64,000 bases of DNA from the NCBI RefSeq assembly GCF_038562635.1, contig NZ_JBCFBO010000001.1:883869-947868 (forward strand), read 5' to 3'. The number at the start of each line of letters is the position of its first letter. Positions within the stretch are counted from its first letter, which is position 1. Positions 35,123 to 44,922 of this stretch are shown piece after piece. This DNA comes from Methanobacterium sp. Lineage in GTDB: Archaea > Methanobacteriota > Methanobacteria > Methanobacteriales > Methanobacteriaceae. The position numbers and the translations under genes are program-made. The notes under the pieces are model-generated. The model did no database searches, was not told where the DNA came from, and saw only the letters and a program-made list of their open reading frames with translations.

Positions 35123-35728
35123 ATGAAAATACTCAAAATTAATGCAGATAATCCAGAAAAAGAGAAAATTAAAGAGGCAGTTAGTGTTTTAAAAAGAGGA
35201 GGCACTATAGTTTACCCAACAGATACAGTTTACGGCATTGGGGCAAATATATTTGACGCAGAAGCCACCCAAAAAGTATATCAAATTAAGAAAAGGTCAT
35301 ATTCAAAACCAATATCTGCATGTGTTTCTAAAATTCAAGATATACATAAAATAGCACATATGGATAAAAATACTGAAAAAATGGTTCAAAAAATCCTTCC
35401 AGGCCCATTTACAGTGATTTTAAAGAAAAAAGAGAATGTACCTTCCATACTTACTTCAGGTAGAGCAAAAATTGGGATAAGAATTCCCGACAGTAAAGTT
35501 TGTATGGAACTTTCAAGCCAATTTCCAATAACAACGACGAGTGCTAATATTTCCGGTGAAAAGATTCCAGAATCATTAGATGGTATTTTAAAGCAGCTTG
35601 ATGATAACATCGATTTAATTCTTGATGCAGGATTATGCAAACATGGAATTCATTCCACTGTAATTGACATGACTGCCTCACCTAAAATTGTGAGAAAAGG
35701 TGCAATTGTACCTGATTTTGATTGTTAG
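35123..35728 (+). CDS. Threonylcarbamoyl-AMP synthase (Sua5/YrdC)
   Basis: This 201-aa protein makes threonylcarbamoyl-AMP from threonine, bicarbonate and ATP for the t6A37 modification of ANN-decoding tRNAs. The N-terminus GGTIVYPTDTVYGIGANIFD and IKKRSYSKPIS are diagnostic, as are GPFTVILKKK and TTTSANISGE. It lacks the C-terminal Sua5 domain, so it is the short YrdC type. GGATGA precedes the ATG. The other t6A genes are not in the window. Confidence 0.93.
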   Translation: MKILKINADNPEKEKIKEAVSVLKRGGTIVYPTDTVYGIGANIFDAEATQKVYQIKKRSYSKPISACVSKIQDIHKIAHMDKNTEKMVQKILPGPFTVILKKKENVPSILTSGRAKIGIRIPDSKVCMELSSQFPITTTSANISGEKIPESLDGILKQLDDNIDLILDAGLCKHGIHSTVIDMTASPKIVRKGAIVPDFDC

Positions 35729-35943
35729 TTGATTAAACCCAAAAATTGTGCTCCTATAATTAAATATTCTTTTAAATCTTCATAAGCATTTAAACTAGCC
35801 ATTGTCCACAAAAATAAGCCCAAAAAAATACATGCAGTTAATTTGGTTTTTGAACTTGAGTTTAACATGTGCTCATTTATGATTTTTGCAATATTTATTA
35901 TTACTGAATCAAGAGTTCAATACTTAAATAGAACAATGAGAAG

Positions 35944-37380
35944 TTATGAATATTCCTCTTGAAGAGAATTATACCAGCCCTCAGGTGTTCCCCCATTCAG
36001 TTTGGGTATTACATAACTTTTAAATAGAGTTCCAATCAAAACTTTGAACATGCCCCTGTGTTTAAACAGGTATTTTGGCCTTGTATAAAATTTGAGATAT
36101 GCTTTGTTCAGTTTTCTTTCAACTAACTTTTTAGTCAGCCCTAATTTTTCATAATTTACAACAGAATCCAGAACAGTATATTTGCTCCAATCTTCCGTAT
36201 CAAGGAGTCCTTTTTGTTTTAATTCATAATATATAGGAGTTCCTGGAAATGGAGTGAGTATTGAAAATTGACTGTAATCAGGATCAAGCTTTATTGAAAA
36301 ATCAATAGTCTGGTCCATCTCTTGAGCTGTTTCACCCGGATAACCCAACATAAATGACCCTAAAACATTAATATCAACATTTTTAGCTGCTTTAATAGCA
36401 TCTTCAGCTTGCTTCAGCGTGATGCCTTTCCCCATAAGATCTAAAACACGCTGAGAACCTGATTCAATTCCACAGTACAATGTACTCATACCTGCACTTT
36501 TTAAAGACTCTAAAAGCTCCTGATTCACAGTATCTACCCTTGAAGAAGTTACAAAGCTTATATCAAGGCCCCTATTTTTGATCTCATCAGCTACTGCCTG
36601 GGCCCTTCGCTTATTTAACATGAATATATCATCTAAAAACGCTATGTCATTTACACCATATTTATAAACGAGCTCTTCCAGTTCATCCACAACATTTTCA
36701 GGGCTGCGGCTCCTGAATTTTTTACCCATGATAAGTGATGAAGAACAGTAGTTACAATTAAAAACACATCCTCGACTTGTTATCATCCCCCCAGCTTGAC
36801 TTTGAGACGTTTTATACTCTTTAAAAGGTATAAGATGCCTTGCTGGGAACGGCAAGTCATCTAAATTCTTTATTAAAGGTCTTGGAGGTGTTGAATTAAT
36901 TTTACCATTATCCCGGTAAACTATTCCTTTAACGTTTGCAAAGTTCTTAAGTTCGTTCTTCCTGTACTCTTCAGCAGTTTCAGTTAGTGTTTCTTCACCT
37001 TCACCTACAACAACAACATCCAATGCATCTTCGGCTTCTAAAGTTCCTTCAGGCGTAAAAGTAGGGTGAGAGCCACCTATTACAGTTAAAGTGTTAGGAA
37101 GAAGTTCTTTAATGGCTTTAACATATTTTAAAGCATTTTTTATCGTAGCTGTGGTAGCAGTAACCCCCACAACCAATGGATCAATTTTTGAGGCTAAACT
37201 TGCCATTTTCAAGGATCCCACTTGATAAAGGTCATCATCAAATATCTTAACAGACATTGAACCTTTTTCAAGTGCTGCCGCCAGATACATGAGGTTCAAA
37301 GGAGGAACTCTAAGACCCAATCCATTAGTTACGTGGCCTTTATCCATGGGATTTATAAGTAAAACTTCGACACTATTCAT
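35944..37380 (-). CDS. B12-binding-domain radical SAM protein
   Basis: This 478-aa protein has an N-terminal cobalamin-binding-like Rossmann domain (VLLINPMDKGHVTNGLGLRVPPLNLMYLAAAL, residues 5-160; GGSHPTFTPE) and a radical SAM domain with GCVFNCNYCSS (CxxxCxxC at about 205-212). It is B12-dependent in family terms and could methylate or rearrange an unreactive carbon. The start overlaps the preceding radical SAM gene by 8 nt, so the two products probably act together. The substrate is unknown. Confidence 0.85.
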   Translation of the reverse strand: MNSVEVLLINPMDKGHVTNGLGLRVPPLNLMYLAAALEKGSMSVKIFDDDLYQVGSLKMASLASKIDPLVVGVTATTATIKNALKYVKAIKELLPNTLTVIGGSHPTFTPEGTLEAEDALDVVVVGEGEETLTETAEEYRKNELKNFANVKGIVYRDNGKINSTPPRPLIKNLDDLPFPARHLIPFKEYKTSQSQAGGMITSRGCVFNCNYCSSSLIMGKKFRSRSPENVVDELEELVYKYGVNDIAFLDDIFMLNKRRAQAVADEIKNRGLDISFVTSSRVDTVNQELLESLKSAGMSTLYCGIESGSQRVLDLMGKGITLKQAEDAIKAAKNVDINVLGSFMLGYPGETAQEMDQTIDFSIKLDPDYSQFSILTPFPGTPIYYELKQKGLLDTEDWSKYTVLDSVVNYEKLGLTKKLVERKLNKAYLKFYTRPKYLFKHRGMFKVLIGTLFKSYVIPKLNGGTPEGWYNSLQEEYS

Positions 37381-38899
37381 GTTTTTTGGTCTCCATTTTT
37401 AATATCAAATTTTCATGATGACTTTCGTGAGTTTCAATGGATATTCTGTCTTTAAGAGTTTTCCACTCTTTCTGATTATTTATACATCCAGGATCCGGTG
37501 CTAAAATGTCATCAAAGTAATTATATGCTCTTGCCCTGCAGCCCCCGCAGATATGCCTGGAATTACATTCCCCACATTGCCCTTCAAGTATTTCTTTATC
37601 TCTGAGTTGATGCAGAACGTTATTATTCATCCATATATCTTCAAAATTGTTATCCATTAAATTGCCGAGCTTAACTTCTTCTTTATGAGGGAAAAATACA
37701 CAGGGGTAAATATCCCCATTGGGTTCGATGCTCATATAAAATCGTCCGGCACCACAGCCCCCTATAAATTCTGCAAGCTGCATCAGCGCAGGATTTGTAT
37801 ATTCAGGGTTATAAAAGTGGGTTGGTATCATGGCTGAATCTTTTGAAACCATTGACTCCGCCACAGGAGCATATTGAGGTGCTGTTGATAAAATTTGCAT
37901 TTCACCCTTCTTATTTTCGACATAAGCTGCCTCAAGAAGTTCAGATCTATCCTTTGGAGAGAGGTCCATATCTACAATTTCAGTTCCATTTCCAGTGGGT
38001 ATAAAATTGTACAGCATAAACCAGTTTACATCCAAATCCCTTACAAAATCGATCATTTCAGGAATTTCATCAATATTATATTCAGTTACAGTTGTCGCCA
38101 CCTCAACAAAGATGCCTGCATCCACAAAATTCTCCACAGCTGAAACTGCCCTTTCCCATGCACCATTAACTCTTCTAAATGAATCATGAGTCTTTGAACT
38201 TGTTCCATCCAGACTTATCTGGATAAATTCCAGTCCTGCATCAATAAATTTCTGTGATTTCCCTTTATCGGCTAGAGTATAACCATTGGTAGCCATAGCT
38301 GCACACATTCCATTATTTTCAGTGTGCTTTATAAAATCAAGAATATGATGATGAATTGTTGGTTCGCCGCCAGAAAAAGCAATAGAAGTCACTCCCGATT
38401 TTGCCATGCGGTCTAAACCATTAATAACATCTTTAGAAGGGAGCTCATTTTTACCCCGCTTACCCGCACTTTCATAACAGTGCACACACTGCATATTACA
38501 CGCTTTTGTAATATTCCAAACTATTTGAAATGGTGCTCCTGGAACAAAAGGTCTTTTAACGCCGAATAAAGCAATTCCTTTAAGTACACTGGTAAGTCCC
38601 CTTATCCAGTATTCACTTTCCATAGCTTCTTTAAGTTCCTTTTCAGAAGTACCAAAACCAGTAGCACCCTTTTTAACAATATAACCTATAAGTTTAGACA
38701 TCAACTTACATTTATAGCAAGCATTTTCTTCTTTTTCTAAATAAAGCTTTAAAGCGCTTTCCAATCTTATGGCTTCATCTTTTTCACAGTAAGTTAAAGT
38801 TCTCTGGAGTAAATATTTGGCTAGTGGATTATCGGTAATCCTTTTAAAGGTCCCAATCATATCCCCGACATTTAATTCATTTTCTTCAGATGGGTTCAT
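37373..38899 (-). CDS. Radical SAM protein with SPASM domain
   Basis: The roughly 508-aa protein starts at the ATG at 38899, downstream of a GGGGG site; a TTG 42 nt upstream is less supported. Residues 1-110 form a helical extension with CYKC. The radical SAM cluster motif CNMQCVHCYES follows at about 144-154, with GGEPTIHHHIL. The C-terminal SPASM domain has multiple Cys (GGCGAGRFY, YPCVFF, GQCGECNSRHICGGCRARAY) for auxiliary Fe-S clusters. SPASM enzymes modify peptides, enzymes or cofactors; the substrate is unknown. It forms an operon with the B12 radical SAM gene. Confidence 0.85.
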   Translation of the reverse strand: MNPSEENELNVGDMIGTFKRITDNPLAKYLLQRTLTYCEKDEAIRLESALKLYLEKEENACYKCKLMSKLIGYIVKKGATGFGTSEKELKEAMESEYWIRGLTSVLKGIALFGVKRPFVPGAPFQIVWNITKACNMQCVHCYESAGKRGKNELPSKDVINGLDRMAKSGVTSIAFSGGEPTIHHHILDFIKHTENNGMCAAMATNGYTLADKGKSQKFIDAGLEFIQISLDGTSSKTHDSFRRVNGAWERAVSAVENFVDAGIFVEVATTVTEYNIDEIPEMIDFVRDLDVNWFMLYNFIPTGNGTEIVDMDLSPKDRSELLEAAYVENKKGEMQILSTAPQYAPVAESMVSKDSAMIPTHFYNPEYTNPALMQLAEFIGGCGAGRFYMSIEPNGDIYPCVFFPHKEEVKLGNLMDNNFEDIWMNNNVLHQLRDKEILEGQCGECNSRHICGGCRARAYNYFDDILAPDPGCINNQKEWKTLKDRISIETHESHHENLILKMETKKHE

Positions 38900-39300
38900 A
38901 GCAAACGTATCCCCCTTCACATCATTCAAAATTAAAAACAATAATACCCAACTAAATGCATTAAATAATCCAAATTTAAAGTTTAATATATTAATACATT
39001 AGGTTACGATTATTTATATAATTTTTTATATGTCACCAAATACACACCGCCAAATTGTATAAACATGTCTTATAACTGCATAACTAATTAAATTCAAAGA
39101 ATAGAGAATACCAAACTAATTTTAATGCGCTTTAATTCGTTAAAGCTTGTATTAAATTTAAAATATATCCACCAAAATTATTTTTATTATGATATGCAAA
39201 CAGTTAATGATGGAAATCAACTTATTTACAAATTAAAATCTCTTTAATTTACGTGATTTAAACTTAATTTTGACCATCAAACTATCATGAGGTATTAACA
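38900..39300. other. Divergent spacer between the radical SAM operon and radB
   Basis: A 401-nt AT-rich spacer with no gene. It must contain divergent promoters; several TTTATATA-like stretches occur (for example 39010-39030) but I cannot single out a start. No palindromes above 6 bp were noticed. Confidence 0.4.
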
Positions 39301-39996
39301 GTGAATACATTATCTGACCTAACAAAAAACGGTAATATAGCACTAGAATGCTCAATAGACTCCATAATTGGAGGAGGAATTGAAAAAGGAACCATTACCC
39401 AATTTTATGGCCCTCCCGGATCTGGAAAAACCAACATAGCATTGAAAATGCTGGTCCAATGTGCAAAAAATGGAAAAAAAGCAGTATTTATTGATACAGA
39501 AGGTGGACTTTCCATTGAAAGGATGAAACAGATTTCTAGAGATCAATTTGATGATATAGCAGGGAATATAATAATTCTTGAACCTACAACCTTTGAGGAA
39601 CAATATGAAGCAATAAAAAAGATAGAACACAGTCTAAAATCCGGAGAAAAGGATATAGATCTAATAATTTTAGATTCTGCAGTTGCTCTATACAGGTTAA
39701 AAGATGGAGGGCAAACTGAGATCAATAGAGATCTTAGCAAACAAATGGGACTCCTCTCAATGATTGCAAGGAAATATGATATTGCAGTAGTTGTAACAAA
39801 TCATATATATTCCATTTTTGATGAAGAAGGAGCAATAGAACCCATAGGTGGAACCATCCTAAAATACTGGAGTAAAATTATAATTGAACTTGTAAAAGAT
39901 GAAAATGGAGAACGATTTGCCATATTAAAAAGACATAGAAGTAAACCAGACGGACTTAAGGTTAAATTTGAAATTGTTAATAGTGGGTTAAGATAA
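39301..39996 (+). CDS. radB: DNA repair and recombination protein RadB
   Basis: This 231-aa RecA-family ATPase lacks the N-terminal helix-hairpin-helix domain of RadA, as expected of RadB. Walker A is GPPGSGKTNIA at about residues 37-47, and Walker B is DLIILDSAVAL near 118-128. It starts at GTG with AGGT upstream. RadB is thought to regulate or assist RadA-mediated recombination. The flavin reductase gene follows by 10 nt. Confidence 0.93.
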   Translation: MNTLSDLTKNGNIALECSIDSIIGGGIEKGTITQFYGPPGSGKTNIALKMLVQCAKNGKKAVFIDTEGGLSIERMKQISRDQFDDIAGNIIILEPTTFEEQYEAIKKIEHSLKSGEKDIDLIILDSAVALYRLKDGGQTEINRDLSKQMGLLSMIARKYDIAVVVTNHIYSIFDEEGAIEPIGGTILKYWSKIIIELVKDENGERFAILKRHRSKPDGLKVKFEIVNSGLR

Positions 39997-40006
39997 GGAT
40001 GATATT

Positions 40007-40582
40007 ATGGCAAAAGTTAAAACTGGAATTTTACCTTTTCCAGTACCTATTTGTATTGCAGGCACGATGATAAATGGTAAGGCCAATTACGCGACTTATG
40101 GATCATTTGGACTTCTATCACCACGGCCTGAGATGTATATCTATATTGGCTCCCAAGGATCACGCTATACAAATACTGGCATAAAAGAGAATAGATACTT
40201 CAGCGTGAACATACCTTCAGAGAAGCAGATGCAAAAAACTGATTATGTAGGACTTGTTTCAGGACGTAATACCAATAAATCCACCATATTCAACTCGTTT
40301 TTCGGCGCTGTAGACACGGCACCAATGATAGAAGAATGTCCTGTAAACATACTCTGTAAACTTGTTAAAACAGCAGATCTCCCAAATCGAGAGATATTTT
40401 TTGGGGAAGTACTGGAATCCTACGTGAATGAAGAATGTATGACCGATGGGATACTCGACTTTGAGAAGATTAATCCTCTACTGTTTACAATGAACGGACC
40501 TGGAAACGCGTCGTACTGGAAACTAGGAAAAATTATTGGTGCGGCATACAAAGAAGGAAAAACCATCCTAAAATCACGATAA
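40007..40582 (+). CDS. Flavin reductase-like (FMN-binding) protein
   Basis: This 191-aa protein matches flavoredoxin-type split-barrel flavoproteins. PVPICIAGTMINGKANYATYGSFGLLSPRPEMYIYIG and TGIKENRYFSVNIPSEKQM form the FMN-binding region. These proteins bind FMN and transfer electrons or reduce free flavin. It starts with GGATGAT 4 nt before the ATG and lies 10 nt after radB, possibly co-transcribed without an obvious functional link. Confidence 0.85.
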   Translation: MAKVKTGILPFPVPICIAGTMINGKANYATYGSFGLLSPRPEMYIYIGSQGSRYTNTGIKENRYFSVNIPSEKQMQKTDYVGLVSGRNTNKSTIFNSFFGAVDTAPMIEECPVNILCKLVKTADLPNREIFFGEVLESYVNEECMTDGILDFEKINPLLFTMNGPGNASYWKLGKIIGAAYKEGKTILKSR

Positions 40583-40796
40583 ACGCTGCACTGAGAGCGC
40601 CAAGTGATATTTTCTAAATTTAACCCGATAGTTAACTGTACAAATATGTTCTTTATTCCAAATTAAGCTAATATTTATGAATATAGAAAACCTATAATTT
40701 TAAATAGGAGTTTTTAAAAACGATAATGTATAATTTAAGAGTTCTTTTGAATTTATAAGTTTACATTTTATCATTTTAAATGTGTTGTGAGAATTT

Positions 40797-41954
40797 ATGA
40801 TTTCACCGAAAAAATATGCAAGAGCTGCAAAAAGACTGCCGAAAGGCTTTAAAACGGTTAATGAGTTCTTTAACTACGTCTATCATGATGAAGAAATGAT
40901 ATGGATGGGTCAAAATACGAACCATCTCCATGAAGAAAATGATATCATGTATTCAATGCTTGATAGCGTTAAGAATAAAGATTACTGCAAATATCCCCCA
41001 CCAGAAGGGTTCCCTGAGCTTAAAGATTTAATTCTTAAAGATTTAGATCTAACCAAGGGTCACGATATTTTTGTGTCTGCGGGAGGTACAGAATCACTTT
41101 ACCTCTGTATGAACGACATACTGGAATCCACAGATAATGTTATAACCAGTGACCCCGGGTATCTTATCATAGATAACTTTGCAAGCAGGTTTGCCGATCA
41201 TGTGACTTCAATTCCGATATACAACGAGAAATGCGGTTACAAAATGACCCCCGAACTCGTAAGGGAAAATATGGATGAGAATACAAAACTTGTATCTCTT
41301 ATAGATCCTCTTAACCCGCTTGGAACCTGTTACACCAAAGAAGAGATCAAAGAATTTGCAGATATGGCAATTGACAATGACCTGTATTTGCTCCATGATA
41401 TAACATACAGAGATTTTGCAAGGGAACATCATCTGGCAGCAAAATATGCTCCAGAACATACTATAACTACTTACAGTTTCTCTAAAATATATGGAATGGC
41501 AGGGTTACGTATAGGGGCTTTCATAAGCACTCCTGAAATTGTAACTTCTGCTAAAAGTATAGTTATAAACGACCTTGGAACAAACGTGGTTGCTCAAATG
41601 GGTGCTCTCGCGGCACTAAAATCCAAGTCAACATGGCTTGACCGCATTAGAGATACCACAAGGGGAAACCAGAAAATTATCAAACAGGCCGTTGACAATG
41701 TTGAAGGTGCCTTTTTACCAGTGTACCCTTCAGATGGAAACATGTTTGTAATTGACCTGTATGAAACAGGCGTTGAGCCAATTGATGTCGCGGAATTCTT
41801 ACTTGAGAGGAAAATCTTTGCAAGGGAAGGTAACTACACAAGTAAATTATTTGGTCACAGATATCTAAGAGTAAGCTTTTCAATACCTAGAGCTGGCGTT
41901 GAAAAATTTGCAGTGGATTTCCAGGATGCAATGGAAGCTTTAAGACCTAAATAA
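40797..41954 (+). CDS. PLP-dependent aminotransferase, class I/II
   Basis: This 385-aa fold-type I enzyme has the PLP lysine K230 in TYSFSKIYGMAGLRIG, the pyridine-N Asp region HDITYRDF at about 200-207, and the final arginine-containing strand RYLRVSFSIPRAG. The sequence lies between histidinol-phosphate aminotransferase-like and aspartate aminotransferase-like proteins. The amino donor and keto acid cannot be named. It stands alone, with a T-rich terminator after it. Confidence 0.8.
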   Translation: MISPKKYARAAKRLPKGFKTVNEFFNYVYHDEEMIWMGQNTNHLHEENDIMYSMLDSVKNKDYCKYPPPEGFPELKDLILKDLDLTKGHDIFVSAGGTESLYLCMNDILESTDNVITSDPGYLIIDNFASRFADHVTSIPIYNEKCGYKMTPELVRENMDENTKLVSLIDPLNPLGTCYTKEEIKEFADMAIDNDLYLLHDITYRDFAREHHLAAKYAPEHTITTYSFSKIYGMAGLRIGAFISTPEIVTSAKSIVINDLGTNVVAQMGALAALKSKSTWLDRIRDTTRGNQKIIKQAVDNVEGAFLPVYPSDGNMFVIDLYETGVEPIDVAEFLLERKIFAREGNYTSKLFGHRYLRVSFSIPRAGVEKFAVDFQDAMEALRPK

Positions 41955-41983
41955 TAATTATTTTCTTCTTTTTTTAAAATAAA
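41955..41983 (+). terminator. T-rich candidate terminator after the aminotransferase gene
   Basis: Right after the stop, TTATTTTCTTCTTTTTTTAAAAT gives dense T tracts on the coding strand. This is a typical archaeal intrinsic terminator. Confidence 0.4.
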
Positions 41984-42281
41984 TCTTATTTAACTGCTAC
42001 TAATTCTAATTTACAACTTGAAAATTAAAAATTATATTACCTAATAAAATCGTTGAGCTGTTTTGTAGCTTTGCAATTACTTATCCTGTTTTTTTTAGTA
42101 AATCACATGAACTCCACATATTTACCCAACTTAGACTGCGATTTAGAATATCCTGTTCTATAATACATAACTTATTTGTTATTAATACATATACATCCCA
42201 ATACGGGTCTAATTTGGGAAAAAATAATTTAAATAACAGTTACATTAATAAAATCACCATAAAATAAAAAAAGGAATTTAA
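41984..42281. other. Spacer before the secreted-protein gene
   Basis: About 300 nt of AT-rich DNA without a supported gene. The final 50 nt (AAATAACAGTTACATTAAT...) presumably hold the promoter of the next gene; the ATG is preceded by AAAAAAAGGAATTT. Confidence 0.4.
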
Positions 42282-42728
42282 ATGAAAAATTTGAAAAAAA
42301 TAGTACCCGTGTTAATCCTCATATTATTTTTAAGTTTAGTAATAGTATATGGGTTCAGCGGTGCTAAAACAAACTATGCCACATATTCAGGATCTTTAAT
42401 GTCTTTTCAATATCCCTCTGGATGGAACGTAACCAGTACAGATAATAAAACAGTAGAAGCTAAGAAAGATGATAATAATCACTATGAAGTGGTATATCTT
42501 GGAGATTCTGAAAGATATGTTAAATATTATTTATACAGCAGTGATTTAGATTATCAAGGAAATTACAACGAAAGCAGCACCCACACTAATTACTATGTGT
42601 TTACAGATTCAGATAATTCAACATTATATTACATATTCACTAAAAATGGGAATTCTTATGAAGTAAAAGGATTAACTGAGCTTATGCTTCCAGATCCAAT
42701 GCAGCAGGTCATCGCTACTATAAAATAA
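42282..42728 (+). CDS. Hypothetical exported protein, PsbP/lipoprotein-like, 148 aa
   Basis: The N-terminus MKNLKKIVPVLILILFLSLVIVYGFSGA is a signal peptide or membrane anchor with a basic start and hydrophobic core. The remainder is a Tyr-, Asn- and Ser-rich extracellular domain (MSFQYPSGWNVTSTDNKTVEAKK), and the FxYPsgW pattern resembles the PsbP-like fold found in many methanogen surface proteins. It is probably exposed on the cell surface. The function is unknown. Confidence 0.75.
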   Translation: MKNLKKIVPVLILILFLSLVIVYGFSGAKTNYATYSGSLMSFQYPSGWNVTSTDNKTVEAKKDDNNHYEVVYLGDSERYVKYYLYSSDLDYQGNYNESSTHTNYYVFTDSDNSTLYYIFTKNGNSYEVKGLTELMLPDPMQQVIATIK

Positions 42729-42811
42729 TATTATTTTATTTTTTGTTTTTAAAAAAGCTGAACTTCTGGATTTTTAAATTATTGATTAAAATTAAAAAAA
42801 TAAGAAATTAA

Positions 42812-42979
42812 TTACGCTTTAGAACCCAATTCTCCTTTTAAAGTTAGTACTAAAGCAGCGGCTATAAGAATCAAAGTAAGATAATCACTCCAAATATACT
42901 GCCCTAAACCAAAAATTTGATACAATTCTATCGCTATTACCACTACAAACAAAATCGATGCTATCATATTCCTGTTCAT
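42812..42979 (-). CDS. Small two-span membrane protein, 55 aa
   Basis: An ATG frame with a GGGTGA site 4 nt upstream encodes 55 residues. Two hydrophobic helices are predicted at about 5-19 (MIASILFVVVIAIEL) and 32-48 (LTLILIAAALVLTLKG), separated by QIFGLGQYIWSDY. It is convergent with the exported-protein gene. I do not recognise the family. The good ribosome-binding site and composition support a real gene. Confidence 0.6.
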   Translation of the reverse strand: MNRNMIASILFVVVIAIELYQIFGLGQYIWSDYLTLILIAAALVLTLKGELGSKA

Positions 42980-43146
42980 TTTCTCACCCGGCTACTAATG
43001 TATATTCATATATAACATTAGCCCAGTTTATATAAATATTGCGAAAAATGGGACTAGATTACTTAAAATTAATTCTATTAACTTAAAAAGAATACACTAC
43101 TACTTAAACTTGATTAGCAATTAAAATAAAAAGTTAATCTGGAAAT

Positions 43147-44922
43147 TTAACTTTCCAGATAATAATATTCCCCTTTTTCCTTCTGTTCACGGTCAAGATA
43201 ACTTCCAAATTTGTTAACACGTGGACGTTTGGTTTCTTTGTCCCTTCGGAAGGTTATTCCAACATTGGATAAGAATTTGTTCATTGCTGAGCGAAGGTCC
43301 ATTGGTGATGTGGCATGACCTTCAATTCCAGGTTCACCATAAAAGACCATTGCCCTGTCAGATATGTAATCTATAAAGACTATATCGTGATCTACAATAA
43401 TTGATGCTGCATGACGGCTTTCAATTATTTTCTGTATAGCCCTTGCAGCTCTTAACCTCTGTTCAACATCTAAAAATGCGGTTGGTTCGTCGAAAAGGTA
43501 AATATCTGCATCTTTTGCAAGTGTGGCTGCAACAGCAAGGCGCTGGAGTTCTCCACCACTTAAATCCTTAACTGTTTTATCCATAATCTCCTCAAGCATA
43601 AAAGGCTTTACAATTTCAGTCTTAAATATATTGGTCCCATAAGTAGGAGCTGTAGTCATTAAAAATTCCTGAACAGTTCCATCGAAGTCAGATACTAAAT
43701 ACTGAGGTTTATAAGCTATTGAAACCTTTTTCTTTATCTTTCCTTCATCAGGCTTGGTCACTGCCGCGAGTATTTTTGCAAAGGTTGTCTTACCAATACC
43801 GTTTGGACCAAATGCAGTGATAATTTCGTTATGTTGAATTTCCCCTTCTTCAGTTTCAATTGAAAATCCGTCATAAGATTTTTTAAGTGCAGTATATTCT
43901 GCAAGGGTCTCACCTTCAATTATTTCAGCTGGAGGCCTTACCTCAAAGATTATTGGCTGTCTCCTGATCCTCACATTTTCCTCTTTTAAAAATCCGCCAA
44001 TGTACGCATTAATTCCAACCCTAACTCCCCTCATCTGTGCCACCACACCATAAGCTCCAGGATGACCATATAATATATGTACATAATCAGACATTGCATC
44101 AAGTGCAGCTAAATCGTGTTCTATGACCATTACAGATTTTCCTTCTTCTGCAAGATCTCTTATAACTTTTACTGCGTTTAACCTCTGTCTAACATCTAAC
44201 CATGATGTTGGTTCGTCAAAATAATAAAAATCCGCGTCTTTTAAGGCTGCTGCTGCTATTGCTATTCTTTGAAGTTCCCCACCACTGAGCTTGGAAATGT
44301 CCCTATCCATTATTTGATCTATTTCCAGAGTTTTTGATACTTCATCCAATTTGTTTCTTTCATCAACATGATTAAGGAGATTTCCAACTTTTCCTTTCAC
44401 CACTTTCGGCAGCATATCCACCATTTGAGGTTTATGAGAAGTTTTTACGTTTCCTTCAGATAATTTCTTAAAATAAGACTGAAGCTGCGAACCTTTGAAG
44501 TAATTTATTATTTCTTCCCATTCAGGTTCTGCTTCATAGTCTCCCAAATTCGGTTTTAATTCTCCAGAAAGTATTTTTATAATTGTTGATTTCCCTATAC
44601 CGTTTGGACCTAAAATCCCCACCACAGACCCTTCTTTTATGTTGGGAAGTCCAAATAATTCAAACTGGTTCTGACCGTATCTGTGTATCGGTTCTTCCAA
44701 AGCTTCAGGAAGATTTATAATATTTACTGCACCTAAATAGCACCTTTTTGTACATATTCCGCATCCTTGGCATAATTCCTCTGAAAATACTGCTTTTTTA
44801 GTTTTAGGATCAATAGTTATGGTGTCTTCTTCCATTCTGACCCCTGGACAGTACTCAATACATACATAGTTGCATTTTTTAGGCTGACATCGATCATGAT
44901 CTAATATTGCAATTCTTGTCAA
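43147..44922 (-). CDS. Ribosome recycling / initiation ATPase ABCE1 (Rli1)
   Basis: This 591-aa protein splits ribosomes after termination. The N-terminal Fe-S domain has two clusters' worth of Cys (CQPKKCNYVCIEYCPG and CQGCGICTKRC, residues 12-65). Two ABC domains follow with Walker A GPNGIGKST (about 104) and GPNGIGKTT (about 371), and LSGGELQR signature motifs in both. The start is TTG with GGTGATAG just before it. ABCE1 is universal in archaea and eukaryotes. Confidence 0.97.
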   Translation of the reverse strand: MTRIAILDHDRCQPKKCNYVCIEYCPGVRMEEDTITIDPKTKKAVFSEELCQGCGICTKRCYLGAVNIINLPEALEEPIHRYGQNQFELFGLPNIKEGSVVGILGPNGIGKSTIIKILSGELKPNLGDYEAEPEWEEIINYFKGSQLQSYFKKLSEGNVKTSHKPQMVDMLPKVVKGKVGNLLNHVDERNKLDEVSKTLEIDQIMDRDISKLSGGELQRIAIAAAALKDADFYYFDEPTSWLDVRQRLNAVKVIRDLAEEGKSVMVIEHDLAALDAMSDYVHILYGHPGAYGVVAQMRGVRVGINAYIGGFLKEENVRIRRQPIIFEVRPPAEIIEGETLAEYTALKKSYDGFSIETEEGEIQHNEIITAFGPNGIGKTTFAKILAAVTKPDEGKIKKKVSIAYKPQYLVSDFDGTVQEFLMTTAPTYGTNIFKTEIVKPFMLEEIMDKTVKDLSGGELQRLAVAATLAKDADIYLFDEPTAFLDVEQRLRAARAIQKIIESRHAASIIVDHDIVFIDYISDRAMVFYGEPGIEGHATSPMDLRSAMNKFLSNVGITFRRDKETKRPRVNKFGSYLDREQKEKGEYYYLES

